Source: CALOBA01 sp942491465 (lineage in GTDB: Bacteria > Pseudomonadota > Gammaproteobacteria > Chromatiales > Chromatiaceae). Taken from it: a stretch of DNA of 64,000 nt. This document shows, in pieces, positions 52,145 to 62,586 of this stretch. The translations under genes and the position numbers were made by a program. Each line of letters opens with the position of its first letter. The first letter of the stretch is position 1. The notes beneath the pieces were generated by a model. The model did no database searches and was not told the origin of the DNA. It saw nothing but the letters and a program-made list of their open reading frames with translations. The stretch spans positions 1 to 64,000 of the forward strand of contig CALOBA010000006.1 in assembly GCA_942491465.1 (NCBI GenBank), in the 5' to 3' direction.

Positions 52145-53497
52145 ATGAGCCAAACCAATCCCACCGAAGGCCCGCCACCCCGCGATCTCACCGACCGCAT
52201 CGCCCGTACCTGGGCCGCGGACCTGTCGCTGCGGCTCGACAGAGAGCGCTTGGCGTTCCTGAGCGGTATCCACGCCTTTCTGGAGCTGAACCCGGACCCG
52301 ATCCTGTCCGAGGAGCAGCTGCGCGACATCTTCTCGTTGCTCAACGACATCATGCAGGGCGACAACGCCTCGCTGGCGCTGCGCGCCACCAATGCCATCG
52401 ATGCCCTGTGCGCTCAGCACCTGCTGGTGCGCGCCGACTTCGCCGGCATCGCCAGCGAGGGCGAGCTGATCCTGAGCCCGCTGGGCAAGGCCCTGGCCGA
52501 GTGGTTCGGGGCGCAGGAGGCGCTGACCCGCGAGGGCCTGGAGGTGATGCTCACCCGCATCCGCGGCGACCTGGCCGGGGTGCGCGCCGCCGCCGCGAGC
52601 GGCGGCGATGCGGCCCATTGGCGCACTCGCGTGGTCGCCCCGCTGAGGCTCACGGTGGCCGGGCTGGTGGACATGATCGATCGGCGCCAGCGCGGCATGG
52701 ACGTTCAGCAGCAGGAGACCCGCGAGCGCATCGGCCAACTGCTTGAGGCGCAGTGGTTCGACGCCATCGACCAATGCGAGACCCTGTTGCGCGATACCGG
52801 CACCACGCTGCAAGAGCTCAACCGCACCCTGATGAGCGAGACGGAGGGGGTCTCGAACCTGCTCAACGAGGTCTTCGACGCCGCCGATGCAGCCGCGCAG
52901 CATTCGGCCCTGGAGGCGGTCAGCCATGTCCGCACCCAGATCGAGCGGGTTGCGGCCTGGGGCGAGAGCCGCTTCCAGGCCTGGTCCGCCTATTATCAGA
53001 ACGTGCACGAGTTCATCCGCACCATCGTGCGCGTGGACCGCGAGCGCGCCCTGCGCGCGCGGCTGCGTGACCAGCTCAAGGGCTTTGCACAACAGCCCTG
53101 GTACCTGCGCCATGCCGCGCAGGCCCCCTACCTGCACCTGCGCGAGCCGTCGAGCCGGCTGGACCGGCGCCCGGTCTCCCGGTCGCGGCGCCCGGACGCG
53201 TCGGCCTTGCGCGACGAGCAGGCGCAGGCCGGGCTGCTGGAGCGTCTGGCCGATGCCTGGCACCAGGAGCTTGCGCAGACCGGCCGGCTCGATCTCCGGG
53301 AGCTGCTGCACCGGCTGCTGCCAGGCCATTCCCGCGACGAGATCTATCGCCTCGCCGGCGAGCTGATCGCCTGGATGGTCGCCCACGGCGAGCCCCTGCC
53401 CGCCGAGGACTGGGCCTGGCGGGCGCTCGGGTCCGACCTGGAGCTGCAGGACCTGGTCGTCGATCGGCCCAAGCCGGGCGTTGCCGCCGATGGATAA
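52145..53497 (+). CDS. jetA: MksF/JetA-like condensin kleisin subunit (Wadjet system)
   Basis: 450 residues, first gene of a MukFEB-like operon. Winged-helix N-terminal region (LAFLSGIHAFLELNPDPILS, then NAIDALCAQHLLVRA), a central coiled region (LRDTGTTLQELNRTLMSETE) and a C-terminal winged helix typical of MksF. In Wadjet, JetA bridges the SMC heads and helps recognise and cleave plasmid DNA. It appears intact. It overlaps the next gene by eight bases. Confidence 0.8.
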   Translation: MSQTNPTEGPPPRDLTDRIARTWAADLSLRLDRERLAFLSGIHAFLELNPDPILSEEQLRDIFSLLNDIMQGDNASLALRATNAIDALCAQHLLVRADFAGIASEGELILSPLGKALAEWFGAQEALTREGLEVMLTRIRGDLAGVRAAAASGGDAAHWRTRVVAPLRLTVAGLVDMIDRRQRGMDVQQQETRERIGQLLEAQWFDAIDQCETLLRDTGTTLQELNRTLMSETEGVSNLLNEVFDAADAAAQHSALEAVSHVRTQIERVAAWGESRFQAWSAYYQNVHEFIRTIVRVDRERALRARLRDQLKGFAQQPWYLRHAAQAPYLHLREPSSRLDRRPVSRSRRPDASALRDEQAQAGLLERLADAWHQELAQTGRLDLRELLHRLLPGHSRDEIYRLAGELIAWMVAHGEPLPAEDWAWRALGSDLELQDLVVDRPKPGVAADG

Positions 53498-53693
53498 GCC
53501 GAGCTTCGACGGCCTCGAAGCGGTCATCCTGGACCCGCTGTTCGCGCCGCTGGACCAGCGCCTGCGCAGCGGCTTCCACGTCGACCGCGACGACGTGGCC
53601 GACTACGAGTTTCTGGAACTGGCCGCCGAGTGGCTGGAGGGCTTCTACGGCGCCTATCAGTGTCGGCTGGTGAACAGTCCGGAGGGCTACTGG
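53490..53693 (+). pseudogene. jetB: MksE/JetB N-terminal fragment, deleted at its 3' end
   Basis: ATG 53490 gives MDKPSFDGLEAVILDPLFAP, then the conserved FLELAAEWLEGFYGAY and QCRLVNSPEGYW. At GYWF the reading breaks, and the next DNA belongs to the SMC gene (NVGEPGAGSGGDRGIYG) in a different frame. About 120 residues of JetB appear to be missing. Confidence 0.75.
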
Positions 53694-56600
53694 TTCGCAA
53701 TGTGGGCGAGCCCGGCGCCGGCAGCGGCGGCGACCGCGGCATCTACGGCCGCCTGGGCGAGCGCGGGCCGAGCTACAGCCTGCTCGACCTGCGCACCGCC
53801 GACGGGGGCCGGGTGCTGGCCGGGGTCTGCCTGTTGCGCGGCGCCCCGCCGCGCATCGAGCTCACCCGCTTCATCGTCGACGGCCTGCCTTGGGACCAGC
53901 CGCTCGATGCCCTGATGCTGATGCGCGATCAAGGCCGCGAGCAGATCCCCGAGATGGCCGACCTGCGCCAGTCCTTCGCCCGCGTCGGCGCCGCGCTGAC
54001 GCTCTACGACAGCCCCGGGCGCTACTGCGGGCGCCTGCACGAGCTCGGCATCATGCCCATGCGCCTGGAGCAGCCCCAGGAGCGCCAGCGCTACTACCAG
54101 ATGCTGCACACCAGCATGTACGGCGGCTTCTCCAGCTCGCTGCAAAAGGGCCTGCGCGACTATCTGCTGAACGAAGACCAGAAGCTGCGCAACCACGTCG
54201 GGCGTATGCGCGAGAACCTGGACGCCTGCCGCATCACCCGCCGGCGCATCCACGAGGCCGACGCGCGCTACCGCCTCATCGCCGACGTCTTCCGCTTTGG
54301 CTGGGGCATGGCCGAGGCCGCCTTTCACGGCAGCCGGCTCTTCTATCAGACCCGGCGGGCCGGCGCCGACGCGAGCCGCGAGCAGCATCGCCAAGCCCGG
54401 GGCGCCTTGTCTTTGGCCCATGCCGCAGCCGAGCGGCTGGCGCAGCGCCACCAAGAGGCGCGACAGGCCCTGGAGCGGCTGCGCGACGCCCTCCAGGAGG
54501 CAAGCCCAGCTGCTCGATGCCTGCACCCGTGCCCGGCAGTATCGCGCCGAGCTGGATCGACTGTCGCCCCGGCGAGCGCGCGAGACCGAAGCCTTGGAAG
54601 GTGCCGGCGAGGCGCTGCAACTGGCCCTGGAGCAGCGCGATGCGGCCCGCGGGCGGCTGCGTGCCGCGGAACAGGAGCGCGACCAGCTCGCCCAAGACCT
54701 GAGCCGTGCCAGCGCGGCCTTTGAATCCGTCGCGCGCAAGGTCGGCCTATATCGTGCCGCCATGGGCGCCCTCGACGAGGCCCGGGTCGCGCTGCCGGAT
54801 CGGGATGTGCAAGTCGAGACGCTCACGGCGCTGTTGGCGGAATGCGAGCGCGAATGGCGGCAGGCATTGCAGGACCTGGCATCCAGCGAGCAGGCGCTGG
54901 AGACCGCCGAGACCCGGCGCGCGCGCTTCGACGAACTGCTCGGCGTCGTCCGCCGACTCGCCGGCGAGTCCGTCGCGCCCGAGCGGGCCGGCGCCGAGGC
55001 CGCACGCCTGGACCGGGTCTTTCGGGACCTGAGCGAACGCATCGAGCGCGCCCGCGATCTGCCCCAACGCATCGAGCAGGCCCAGCGCGACGCCCAGGCC
55101 CAATCCCGACTGCGGCGCCGACTCCAGCCGTTGATCGGCGCATGCGGTCCGCTGGACGATGCGGCGCAGCTGCATCAGGCCCATGGCGCGCAGCTCGCGG
55201 AGCGCCGAGCGTTGGAGCAGCGCCAAGCGGCGCTTCGTGAGCGCTGCGTCGAGCACCGCGCCGCGCTGAAGGAGGCCGACGGGCGCATTGCCACCCTGGA
55301 GGGCGACCTCAAGGACTGGCGCAGGGCGCAGGCGCTGCGCGCGAAACTCGCCCCGTCCCTGGACCAGCCGCTGGACAACGCGGCTGCCCTGGAGACCCTG
55401 GCGGGCGATCTTGCGCAGCGCGGTGAGCACTTGGTCCGCCGGCTCGACGACCAGGACCGAGACCGCAAGCGGCTCATCGAGCAGGCCGAGCAACTGGAGT
55501 TCAGCGGCGGCCACCTGGATGAATCCCTGGTCGGGCTCGCCGACGCGCTCGACGGCCGGCTGCTGGCCGAGCTGTTCGACGACTGCCCGGCCGACCAGGC
55601 CGCCCGCGTCGAGGCCCGGTTGGGGCCGCTGCACAGCGCCCTGCTGGTCGAGAGCCCGGCCCGGGCCGCACGCCAAGCCGCCAAGCAGCCCCGGCGTCCC
55701 GAGCACATCTGGCTGCTCGCCGCCAGCGGCGCCGGCGCGCAGACGCCGGCCGGTGAGACCATCGACGACAGCGAGCTGGTGCGCGCCGGCGATGCCTGGC
55801 GGCTGAGTCGGCGCCCGCAGCGACCCGTGGTCGGTCGCGCCGCCCGCGAGGCGGAGATCCGACGCCTGCGGGACCGGGCCGACGCGTTGGAGCAGGCGCG
55901 AGAGGAGACGCGCCGCGAGCGCGAGCAGCTGCGCACCAGCCTGGAGGGGTTGAACCGGCTGCGCCTGCTCGCGCGCTGGCTCGACGCCCCGTCCCCGCAA
56001 GGCCCGCTGGAGGCCGAGCGCGGTCGCCGCGCCCGCCGAAGCCGCGAGCTGCAAGCCGACGAGACCGCCCGGACCGAGCTGCTCCCGCGCATCCAACAGT
56101 CGGCAACGCGCTGCGAAGACCTGGCCGTCTGCCTGCCCGACGCCGCCCTGCTCGATCAGCAGGACTGGAGCGCCGCGCTGCTGCGTCTGCGCCGCGAGCG
56201 CGACGAGATCAAGGCGCACCGGGCGCGGCTGGAGCAGGCGGCGCCGGACCTGGAGCGGCTGCGCGAAGGCTTCCTGGAGCTGCAACAGGCGCCGCCGGAC
56301 GACCACTACCTCCACGCGCTGCGCCAACGCCGCGACGCCGCCTCGCAACGGCTCGACGACTGGGGCATCGCCCGGCAACTGCTCAAGCACCTCGACGACT
56401 GCCGCGACCATTTTCGCTTCGCCGACCAGGTGCCCCTGCTGGAGGACCGCCAAGGCGCCCTGGCGACCCTGGAGGTGCAGCTTCGGCAGCAGCGACAGGC
56501 CATTGACGGTCTGGTCCGGGAGCAGGACGCGACTCAAGCCCGGCTGGATCAGGCGAGCGCGCAGCGCAACCAGGCCGATGCCGAGCTCAAGGCCACCGTC

Positions 56601-57917
56601 GCCCGGATGCAGGCATTGGAAGAGCAGCTCGCCGCCACCGGCGAAGACGGCAGCGCGGAGACCCTGGCCGAGGCGCAACAGCTTCATGCCCGAACGAAAC
56701 AGGAGACCGACCAAGCGGACAACGACGAGCGCGGCCTCCTTGCCGACCTGGCGGTGGCCCGCAAAGACGTCAAGCACGCGGTGGACGCCGAGGCCGCCGC
56801 CCGCAAGGAGCGGCGCAAGACCCTGTTGGAGCTGCGCCCGATCTGGCGCAACTGGTTGCGGCTGCGGCGCGAGGCCGCGCGCTTGGACCTGCTGGCGCGG
56901 CTGCTCGACCAGGGTGATCACTACCAGGGCATGGCGCCGCCCAACGTCATGGAGCGGGCCGCCGAGAACCGGGCCAGCCTCGAGGGCGTCCTCAAGCAGG
57001 CCGACGGCGGTCCCGAGCTGCTGGCGGCGCTCGCGGCCGAACGGCGCACGGGCGCGGGCGAGGGCGGCGCCGCCCTGCGCGACCTGCACGCTTGGCTGCG
57101 GGTGCATCGATTACTGGAGCAGAGCATCCCAAGAGACATCGTCCACTGCGATGATCCCGAAGAGGCCCTGGTGCAGATCAACACCCAGCTGACCCTGCTG
57201 CGCGAGCGCCTGGAGGACCAGGAGCGCGCCCTGCACCAGAGCACCGAGAGCATCGCCAACAGCATCCAGGTGCGCATCCGCCAGGAAGAATCGCGCATCC
57301 GCAAGCTCAACCAGGGCCTGGCCCGGGTCCGCTTCGGCTCCATCCGCGGCGTGCGTATCCACCTGGAGCACCAGCGCCTGATGCGCAAGCTGCTCGACGC
57401 CATGCGCCTGCAGCCCGACCTGTTCGAGCAGGACGACCCGTTGGAAGACGTCATGGCCAGGGTCTACACCCACATCGGCGGCGGACAGGTCAAGGGCGAG
57501 CACCTGCTGGACTACCGCCAATACATCAGCCTCAGCGTCCAGGTACAGCGTCTGAGCGGCGACGCCTGGTCCGAGGCCAGGGCCGGCGCCCTGTCCACCG
57601 GCGAGTCGATCGGCGTCGGCGCCGCCGTGCTGGTGGTCGTGCTCGACGCCTGGGAGCAGCAGGCCGCCCTGCTCAAGGGGCGCAAGGCGGGGCAGGCCCT
57701 GCGCTTTCTGTTCCTGGACGAGGCCAACCGGCTCAGCCCCGACTCCCTCGACACCCTGACTGAATTCTGTCACCGGATGCAGGTCCAGCTACTGGCCGCG
57801 GCGCCGGCGGCGGATCGGGCCAGACGCGGTCACGTCTACCGGCTGGCGCGACGCAAGGGCGAGCACGGCGAGGAGGTGATCGTGCGCGGCCGACGGATGC
57901 GCGAGGCGCCGGCATGA
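53694..57917 (+). pseudogene. jetC: MksB/JetC SMC-like ATPase, N-terminus deleted and frameshifted
   Basis: A MukB/MksB-type SMC protein. The recognisable part starts at NVGEPGAGSGGDRGIYGRLG; the roughly 75 residues before it, with Walker A, are absent. A one-base shift near 54500 (LRDALQEA to QAQLLDACTRAR) moves to the next frame, in which about 1100 residues of coiled coil and hinge continue to the C-terminal head: signature ALSTGESIGVG and Walker B RFLFLDEANRL. It should extrude DNA loops with JetA and JetB. As read here it cannot bind ATP at the first half-site. Confidence 0.75.
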
Positions 57918-58835
57918 GCGCCCCTGACTGGCGTCGAGCGGAGCACCGCTGGACCCTGCTCGCCCTGCTGGAGCAGGCCGAGCTGAGCCGCAGCCAGCGC
58001 AACCGCGACCTGCTGGACTGGCTGGAGGACGCCGGCTGGATCGCACAAGGCAGCCGCCGCCACCAGCGCATCCTGAACCCGGACAAGCGCGACGAGATCG
58101 AGCGCCGACTGGACGCCCTGTGGCCGCACTGGCGCGCCGACCTCGCGGCCCTGGACCGGGCCGGCCTGCCTGGCGCCGCTGCCGGCGCGGCTGCATCGCA
58201 AGACCCGCTTCGGCGCCCATTCCAGGCCGCGCCCCGAGCCGGCACCGCCCCCGACCCGCCTGAGCGACAACGACCTGCGCGCGACTGCGCCCGGCTGCGG
58301 GCGGCGCGACTGGCGGACGGCCCCGACCGACGCCGGCCGCTGGGCCGACCCGTTCGCCGAGCTCATCATCCCCGAGCGCGCCCTCGCCGACGGCATCGCA
58401 TTCGCAGGCACGCCCCCGCGCTGGATCATGACCGTCGAAAACCTGGGCGCCTACCTGGACCTGCCCGCCCCCCGCCACGCCCTGGTCATCCACCAGCCCG
58501 GCTGGAACACCCGCCTCGCCGCCCGCCTGATCGGCCTGCTCCCACCGACGCCGACCTGGTGGCACTTCGGCGACCTCGACCCCGAGGGCCTGCGCATCCA
58601 AAACAGCCTGGGCGACGCGCAACGACGCCCCCGCCCGTTCATCCCGCACTGGTGGCAGGACTACATCGACAGCCACGGCCTGCCGCTGCCGGACGGCTGG
58701 CCCGCGGGCGACGACCTTGACCGTCGCATAGCGCCGGCGCAGCTGATGGCGCAGCTCCAGGAGCAGCGGGTCTGGATGGAGCAAGAGGCCATCCTGCTCG
58801 ATCCGCGGCTGATGGAGGACCTGGCGCGGTTGTAG
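57914..58835 (+). pseudogene. jetD: JetD-like topoisomerase-VI-type nuclease subunit, frameshifted
   Basis: ATG 57914 overlaps the jetC stop by four bases. The N-terminal part is helical (RNRDLLDWLEDAGWIAQGSR). Near 58170 the reading must move to another frame (PARLHRKTRFGAHSRP onwards), continuing through WADPFAELIIPERALADG to the TOPRIM-like part VENLGAYLDLPAPRHALVIH and WWHFGDLDPEGLRI with its Asp-x-Asp. In Wadjet JetD makes the double-strand cut. One indel only, so an assembly error is possible. Confidence 0.7.
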
Positions 58836-59025
58836 CGCCCGACTGGGCCGCGCATCCAGCGACCCTGCAAGCGCGGGCTTACATCCTTGGGTGCCGTTCG
58901 TGCCGATGGGCCGTTGGCAATCGCGCTGCGGATCGCGCCAAGCGCAATCACATGCACGTCGGTCTGTGCTCAAATACGCCCGGTGTCCTCAACCGCAGTC
59001 GTACATCGGTTTTCGCGTCCCGCCC
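58836..59025. other. Spacer between jetD and the NACHT gene
   Basis: 190 bases without a gene, moderately AT-richer toward the right (ATCGGTTTTCGCG). No clear promoter, and no T-run terminator after jetD. Confidence 0.4.
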
Positions 59026-62000
59026 ATGTCCAAGCCCCCGACCCTGATCAAGCCGCTGATGCTGCTGCTGATGCTCGTCGCCCTTTTGGTGCTGGTAGGT
59101 GGCTGGCTTTGGGTGCTCGGCGGCGGCGACTGGATGCCGACCGGGCTCGATCCGTTCCTGGGCTGGCTGGATGGCACCAGCTACGGCCTGCTGGTCAGCG
59201 GCGCTGGTCGGCATCGTGACCCTCTTCGGCGTTGCCCTGATGCTCCGCGACGCCGACAACCGGCCGTCGCACCCGCATCCGCCGAGCACCCCGCCCGCCA
59301 CAACCCCCGCCGACACCCTCGACCCCCAGACCGTCCTCGACGACCTCTTGGAGGCCCAGCTCGCCGAGGCCGAGGCGTTGCCTGCCGGTGACATCCTCGA
59401 CGGCAACGACGGCGCCCAGGCCGGCACGCCGCCCCGCGCCTCCGACGTCTATGTGCCCATGGACGTCGCCGTCGGCACCCCGGACAAGGTCAATCTGGAG
59501 GCCCTGAAGCAACTGTGCTTCCACCGCCACGACCAGGCCCGGCCCATCATCGACGCGCTGACCGAGGCCATCGCCAAGGCCACCGACGGCCTGCGCCTGG
59601 TCCTGCTCGGCGAGGCCGGCGCCGGCAAGTCGTCGGTGGTCGGCCAGCTCATCTTCCGCGCCAGCCACCCGGACCGGCCCGGCGAGCGCTGGCCCGATGC
59701 CCTGCGCAGCCGCCGCACGCTGCGGCTGAACCTGGCCCGGCTCGCCGGTGCCGAGGCCGCCGACGGCGACCCGCCCGAGGGCACCGCCGCCTTCTGGGCC
59801 GCGGTCGCCGTGCAGATCGACGAGCAATGGCAGCGCCGCGAGCGCGAGCGCCGCCCCCGCGCCCCGCGCCGGCTCCAACCCGGTCTGGTCGACCAGGTCG
59901 TCGCGCGGCTGCGCGGCGAGCTGACCCGCAACGGCCTGCTGCTGCTCGACGGCCTCGACGAGCTGCTCGACGAGGGCCGCCGGCTGGTCGTCAAGCGGCT
60001 CATCGAGGCCCTGGGCCGGCAGCTCGGCCCGGACTGCGTGCTGCTGGTCACCGCCAGGCCCTATGTCTACCCGGATGCCGCGCTGACCGGCTTCCAGGTC
60101 TGGCAGCTGCAGGGGCTCGGCCTGGGCGATGCGAAGGACCAGACCGGCGGCCAGGTCGGCGCCCTGGTGCGCAACTGGCACCGGGTGCTCGGCCGACCGG
60201 CGGATGAGGCCGACGCATTGGTCGCCGCGCTGCGCCAGGGCCGCGACGGTGCCGACCCCGCCGCGCGCACCCGCGCCGAGATGGCCGCCCGGCCGCTGCT
60301 GCTGACGCTGCTGTTGCTGCTCGCCATCGACCGCGCCCGCGCCGGCGCCGACCAGCCCCTGCCGGCAGGCCGGGCCGAGCTGCTGGAGGAGTCCACGCGG
60401 CTGTTCATCCACCGCTGGCTGCTGCGCGTGGCCGAGGTCGCCGAGGCCCTGCCGGCGCCGGTGCGCGACGGGCTCGGCCCGGCCACGCTGCGCAACCTGC
60501 TCGAAGACCTGTCGCTGCGGGTGCAGCAGGCCCCGGACCGGCCCGATGCCGACGCCGCAGAGCTGCAGGTGCCGGCCCAATGGCTGCGCGAGGCCCTCTG
60601 GCAGCAGCTCCCGGACGACCTGACCAAGGCCGAGCTCAAGGCCGTCGGCCGCATCGTGCTGCAGCGCGCCGGGCTCTTGTTCGCCCGCGGCGGCATCGAT
60701 GCGGCCGAGCGCTACGGCTACATCCACCGCCAGTTCCAAGAGCACCTGGCCGCCTGCGGACTCGCCCGCCGCGCCCCGGACGCGCTCGAGCGCGACCTGC
60801 CGGCCCGGGTCGCCGCCGACCCGGCGCGCTGGCGCGAGGTGCTGCGCCTGCTCGCGCTGCGCCTGGCCTGCCCGCCGGACCCGGACGCGCAGGCCGACCC
60901 GCGGCCGCCGCAGCCCAGCACCAGCGCCGCCATCGCGCTGATCGAGGCCCTGCTGCCGCCCCCGGCCGAGCGCAACCCCGACGCCGCCTACCAGCGCGCC
61001 GTCGCCGCCGGCCTGGCCCTGCTCGACCTGCGCGCGGCCCTGCCCGCGCCGGTGCTGGCCGACAGGCGCGTCGATCTGGACCGGACCAAGCAGGCCTTCG
61101 ACGCCTGGCTGCTTGCGCTGACCCAAGACCCGGACGCCGCCCCGGCCAGCCGACTTGAGCTTGGCCGGGTCGCCGGCCGCCTGGGCGACCCGCGCCCCGG
61201 CATCATCCCCGCCGGCTGGACCCCGCAGGGCGCCTTTGAGCTGCGCCTGGATGACTTCGACTGGGTCTGGATACCGCCCGGTCGCTTCACCCCCGGCAGC
61301 CCCGCCGATGATCCCTTCGCCGAGGACAACGAGCTTGGCGGCGAGCCGGTGGACCTGCACGGCTTCTGGATCAGCCGCTATCCGGTCACCTGGGCCATGT
61401 TCGATGCCTTTGTCCGCGCCGGCGGCTATGGCGGCGCCGATGCCGCAGAGCCGCCGCCCTGGTGGGGACGGGTCTCGGCCGAGGCCGAGGGTTGGTGGCG
61501 CCGTTCCGAGCGTCGCCCGCGGTTGCCAGGCAATCCCGGCTACGCCGACTGGGTGCTGCCCAACCACCCGGTCACGGGCATTGCCTGGTGGGAGGCCATG
61601 GCCTTCTGCTGCTGGCTCAACGAGCGCCTGCTGGAGCGCGACCAGCTCCGCCCGGACGCGCTGATCCGCCTGCCGAGCGAGATCGAATGGGAGCGGGCCG
61701 CCGCCGGACCCGAGCGCCGAGTCCCCGGCCTGCCGCCCCATCGACGCTGGCCCTGGGGCGACGACTGGAGCCCTGGGATGGCCAACGCAAAGGCCAGCGA
61801 CCACCACCGGGCAGCGTCGCTCGATTGCCCGACCGCCCCCGGCCTGTTCCCGTTCCCGTCCGCGGTGGAGGGCGTCCACGACCTGGCCGGCAACTGCTGG
61901 GAATGGACGCTGACCCGCTGGGGCGATGATTTCGATAAGCCCAGCTACGGCTGGCCGTTGCCGAACGGCGGCGATGACCGCGATGACCCGCGGGGTGATG

Positions 62001-62140
62001 AGCTGCGCATCGTCCATGGTGGCTGGTCAGGGTCAACGCCGCGTGTATGTCGGGCCGCGTACCGCAACGGGTACGGCCCGTTCCTCTGGGGCTTCAGCCT
62101 GGGTTTTCGCGTGGTGCGATTCTCCCTGGCTCCATTCTGA
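59026..62140 (+). CDS. Membrane-anchored NACHT-like NTPase with C-terminal FGE-sulfatase (C-lectin) domain; one frameshift
   Basis: ATG 59026 starts two membrane helices (LMLLLMLVALLVLVGGWLWV and ALVGIVTLFGVALML). The reading shifts by one base near 59197 between them, so the N-terminus is either broken or misassembled. After a Pro-rich linker comes the STAND/NACHT NTPase: Walker A LLGEAGAGKSSVV (about 59600), Walker B LLLLDGLDELL (about 59940). A helical region follows, then an FGE-sulfatase/SUMF domain (about 61240-62115; WIPPGRFTPGS, ISRYPVTWAMF, DLAGNCWEW, GFRVV). The protein would face the cytoplasm or be tethered at the membrane. The final codons look hypervariable, like a DGR variable region. 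The combined architecture fits a ligand-sensing conflict protein. Confidence 0.8.
62020..62112 (+). other. Candidate DGR variable region at the 3' end of the NACHT-FGE gene
   Basis: The residues CRAAYRNGYGPFLWGFSLGF occupy the spot where undiversified FGE proteins have RNxNDPxNRNDNxGF. Codons TAC, TTC, CTC, TTC, AGC and GGC stand where Asn or Asp (AAC, GAC) is expected, which is what adenine-specific mutagenesis by a diversity-generating retroelement would produce. No template repeat or reverse transcriptase is in the window. Confidence 0.6.
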
Positions 62141-62340
62141 TTTCTGTTTTCTGCGTTCTGTTTTCTGTCTTCCGGCCCCCGCCAGGCCCCCACCAATCAC
62201 CCCAGCGCAGCGCCGCCGAGCCCCTGCCACCGCAGCATCTCCCCCGACGCCGAGCCCCGTCGGCCTGGAGCCCCACACCCCCGGCGAGCCCCGCGCCCGC
62301 GCCCGCAACCCGCGACCCTCGCGCCGAGGGTCCAAGATCA
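62141..62340. other. Spacer downstream of the NACHT-FGE gene
   Basis: Begins with an unusual polypyrimidine run (TTTCTGTTTTCTGCGTTCTG, then TTTTCTGTCTTCC) directly after the stop, then GC-rich DNA without a gene. The run might act in DGR initiation or termination. This cannot be decided from sequence. Confidence 0.45.
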
Positions 62341-62482
62341 CTGATCGCGACGGCGCTCCAGCGCCGTCGCGCATCCGCGGGCGCTCCAGCGCCCCGCCGT
62401 CGCGAACGCCGGGGCATCGCGGAGCCACGCGCCGCTGGAGCGGCGGCGGATGCGTAACGACGCTGGAGCGTCGTGACGATCA
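62341..62482. repeat. Hairpin array, copy 3
   Basis: GACGGCGCTCCAGCGCCGTC, CGGGCGCTCCAGCGCCC, GCGCCGCTGGAGCGGCGGCG and ACGACGCTGGAGCGTCGT in order, the cleanest of the three related arrays. It lies downstream of the NACHT-FGE gene. Confidence 0.85.
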
Positions 62483-62508
62483 TCCTAAAAGGAGCAGGTG
62501 GTCCCGCC

Positions 62509-62566
62509 GTAGGTGCGACTTCAGTCGCACAATCAACGGCTTCGATGCGGCTGAAGCCGCACCTAC
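62509..62566. repeat. REP-like hairpin (GTAGGTGCGACTTCAG family)
   Basis: GTAGGTGCGACTTCAGTCGC and its inverse GCGGCTGAAGCCGCACCTAC form a long stem. Distinct in sequence from the GTGGGAGCG hairpins but built alike. Confidence 0.8.
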
Positions 62567-62586
62567 AGGCGCAGGCAACCCGTCGA

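Noticed and set aside
59195..62017. 940-codon minus-strand frame opposite the NACHT gene
   Set aside because: Gly/Gln/Val-rich antisense shadow without family motifs, opposite Walker motifs and the FGE domain.
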